Notes under the pieces: model-generated
What the model was told of the DNA's origin: nothing
The model's database searches: none
What the model saw: only the letters and a program-made list of their open reading frames with translations
Position numbers and translations under genes: made by a program
Assembly: GCA_018224415.1 (NCBI GenBank)
Contig: JAGTUZ010000053.1
Location: 1 to 7,763 of the forward strand
DNA: 7,763 bases
Source of the DNA: Bacteroidota bacterium
GTDB taxonomy: Bacteria > Bacteroidota > Ignavibacteria > SZUA-365
Reading direction: 5' to 3'
Shown here: piece by piece, positions 6,905 to 7,763 of the stretch
Layout of the letters: every line of letters begins with the position of its first letter
How positions within the stretch are numbered: the first letter of the stretch is position 1

Positions 6905-7763
6905 ATGGACAACGGAGTACCAGGTTTTATGGACGGTGACACATCCCGCATTCTCGACGCCCTGCGAGGGCGGCGCGGCCCTGACGACATCGACCGATGG
7001 GAGATCGTCGTGGCGGAATCGGCGCAGCTTGCGCTGCTGTTCGAGTACAGCCGCCTCTTCGACATCCCCTGCACATTCGACCCCGGCGTGCCGCTGCATT
7101 ACAGCAAGGCTGCGCGCACGCTGGTCTGCTGGCTGCGCTGGCTGTCGGAAGGATATGCCGGACGCCATCTGATCCGCATGATGTACGACGGCATCCCGGC
7201 GCCACAGGAGGAAATCGTCGACGACGTGCGCGGGGGACGCCTGCAGATGGCCTCCCTGCTGCGCCGCGCGGGCATCGGCAGCGGACGCGCGCGCCTGCTT
7301 CCCGCGGTCGACGCGTTCATCGAAAGACTCGACGCAGAGGTGAATGACAAGGACGGAAAGGCCCTCTCCCAGGCCCGCGCCAACCGCAACTGGCTGTGCC
7401 GGCTGCTCGAGACCACGCCGCCGCCGGACGCGGAAGGCCTGCTCTCCCGACACGCACTTGCGGAAGGCGCACATCACCTCGTGACCACGCTGTGCCGGGA
7501 CGCCTATCCCGGCGAGGAACTCGCGCTCGCGCGCGTGGCGGAACTGATGGTGTCATTGAGTGGGGACGCGGACCGCCGGTTGCCCGCCCGCGACGCGACG
7601 GAACAGCTCATCGCGCTGCTGGGCGAGACCTTCGTGCCCATGCTGCTGCAGGCGCCGGGTCATGACGCCATTGCCACCACCTCCCCGCTGCCGGGACACC
7701 TGCACGCCACCCTTCGTCCCTCAGGCAGCCGGAAGAGCATCCGCATTGAAGCGGAGGAACGCG
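6905..7763 (+). CDS. Possible AddB/RecB-like helicase-exonuclease fragment (3' end outside window)
   Basis: The frame is open from the ATG at 6905 to the window edge (286 codons plus one base), with strongly GC-rich third positions and a soluble, Leu/Arg/Ala-rich product without signal peptide or membrane segments. The early part (WEIVVAES, then EYSRLFDIPCTFDPGVPLHY and a Trp-rich helix LVCWLRWLSEGY) recalls the region after the helicase-like domain in AddB-type proteins, where a second player gene is discussed as an entity with a 'GIPv..G.pL' pattern. Those proteins take part in DNA double-strand break repair and end in a PD-(D/E)XK nuclease, which would lie outside the window. The ATP-binding or helicase-like N-terminal half usual for the family is missing here, so the protein is truncated or a stand-alone form. 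The start is uncertain: ATG 6929 has CGGAG 11 bases upstream, ATG 6905 has no good site, and the frame is open back to 6824. It is divergent from copy B. The family call is from memory of the pattern and is weak; the reading frame itself is fairly sure. Confidence 0.6.
   Translation, partial: MDNGVPGFMDGDTSRILDALRGRRGPDDIDRWEIVVAESAQLALLFEYSRLFDIPCTFDPGVPLHYSKAARTLVCWLRWLSEGYAGRHLIRMMYDGIPAPQEEIVDDVRGGRLQMASLLRRAGIGSGRARLLPAVDAFIERLDAEVNDKDGKALSQARANRNWLCRLLETTPPPDAEGLLSRHALAEGAHHLVTTLCRDAYPGEELALARVAELMVSLSGDADRRLPARDATEQLIALLGETFVPMLLQAPGHDAIATTSPLPGHLHATLRPSGSRKSIRIEAEER

Noticed and set aside
5154..7172. Plus-strand open frame of 672 codons opposite copy B and running into the right-end gene
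   Set aside because: It is antisense to the well-supported metallopeptidase domain, has shadow-like composition rich in Arg, His and Asp, crosses an AT-rich promoter region, and shows no recognisable motif. Long antisense frames are common opposite GC-rich genes.
6839..7477. Minus-strand open frame of 212 codons opposite the right-end gene
   Set aside because: The plus frame stays open to the window edge and reads like a normal soluble protein with helical segments; the minus frame has shadow-like composition rich in Arg, Ala, Val and His.

Overview
The window is GC-rich (roughly 60% by eye). It looks like an environmental, free-living member of the Bacteroidota/FCB group. The main evidence is the C-terminus of the large protein encoded at 1638-6686. 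It carries a NYPNP start, a FlgD-like beta-sandwich and a GxYxxRL end, the usual layout of a type A sorting domain for the type IX secretion system (T9SS). GC content and domain style would fit Kapabacteria/Ignavibacteria-like or Rhodothermota-like lineages. That placement is inference, because no rRNA or marker gene is present.

Layout. Bases 1-1381 (minus strand) hold the first 460 codons of a secreted zinc metallopeptidase (copy A), cut by the window edge. Bases 1382-1637 are intergenic and contain a strong sigma70-like promoter for copy A, a palindromic element and a good Shine-Dalgarno site. Bases 1638-6686 (minus) hold the complete tandem paralogue (copy B), 1682 residues: signal peptide, prodomain-like region, HELGHLWGAPDEY metallopeptidase domain, a long run of beta-rich adhesive modules, and the T9SS sorting domain. 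Bases 6687-6904 are a divergent intergenic region with copy B's promoter and a leader hairpin. From 6905 to the window end (plus strand) runs an incomplete reading frame that resembles the middle part of AddB/RecB-like helicase-exonucleases. That assignment is tentative.

How it fits together. A and B are transcribed in the same direction, B upstream of A. Their N-terminal 460 residues are co-linear, with HExxH at residue 395 in both and about 65% identity in the part counted by hand. Each is preceded by a related 35-bp block that contains the probable -35 hexamer. This is best read as a tandem duplication of a promoter-plus-gene unit, giving two similar exported, probably cell-surface, proteases under similar control. 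The plus-strand gene at the right end shows no functional link to them.

No tRNA, rRNA, CRISPR array, insertion sequence or convincing intrinsic terminator was seen.
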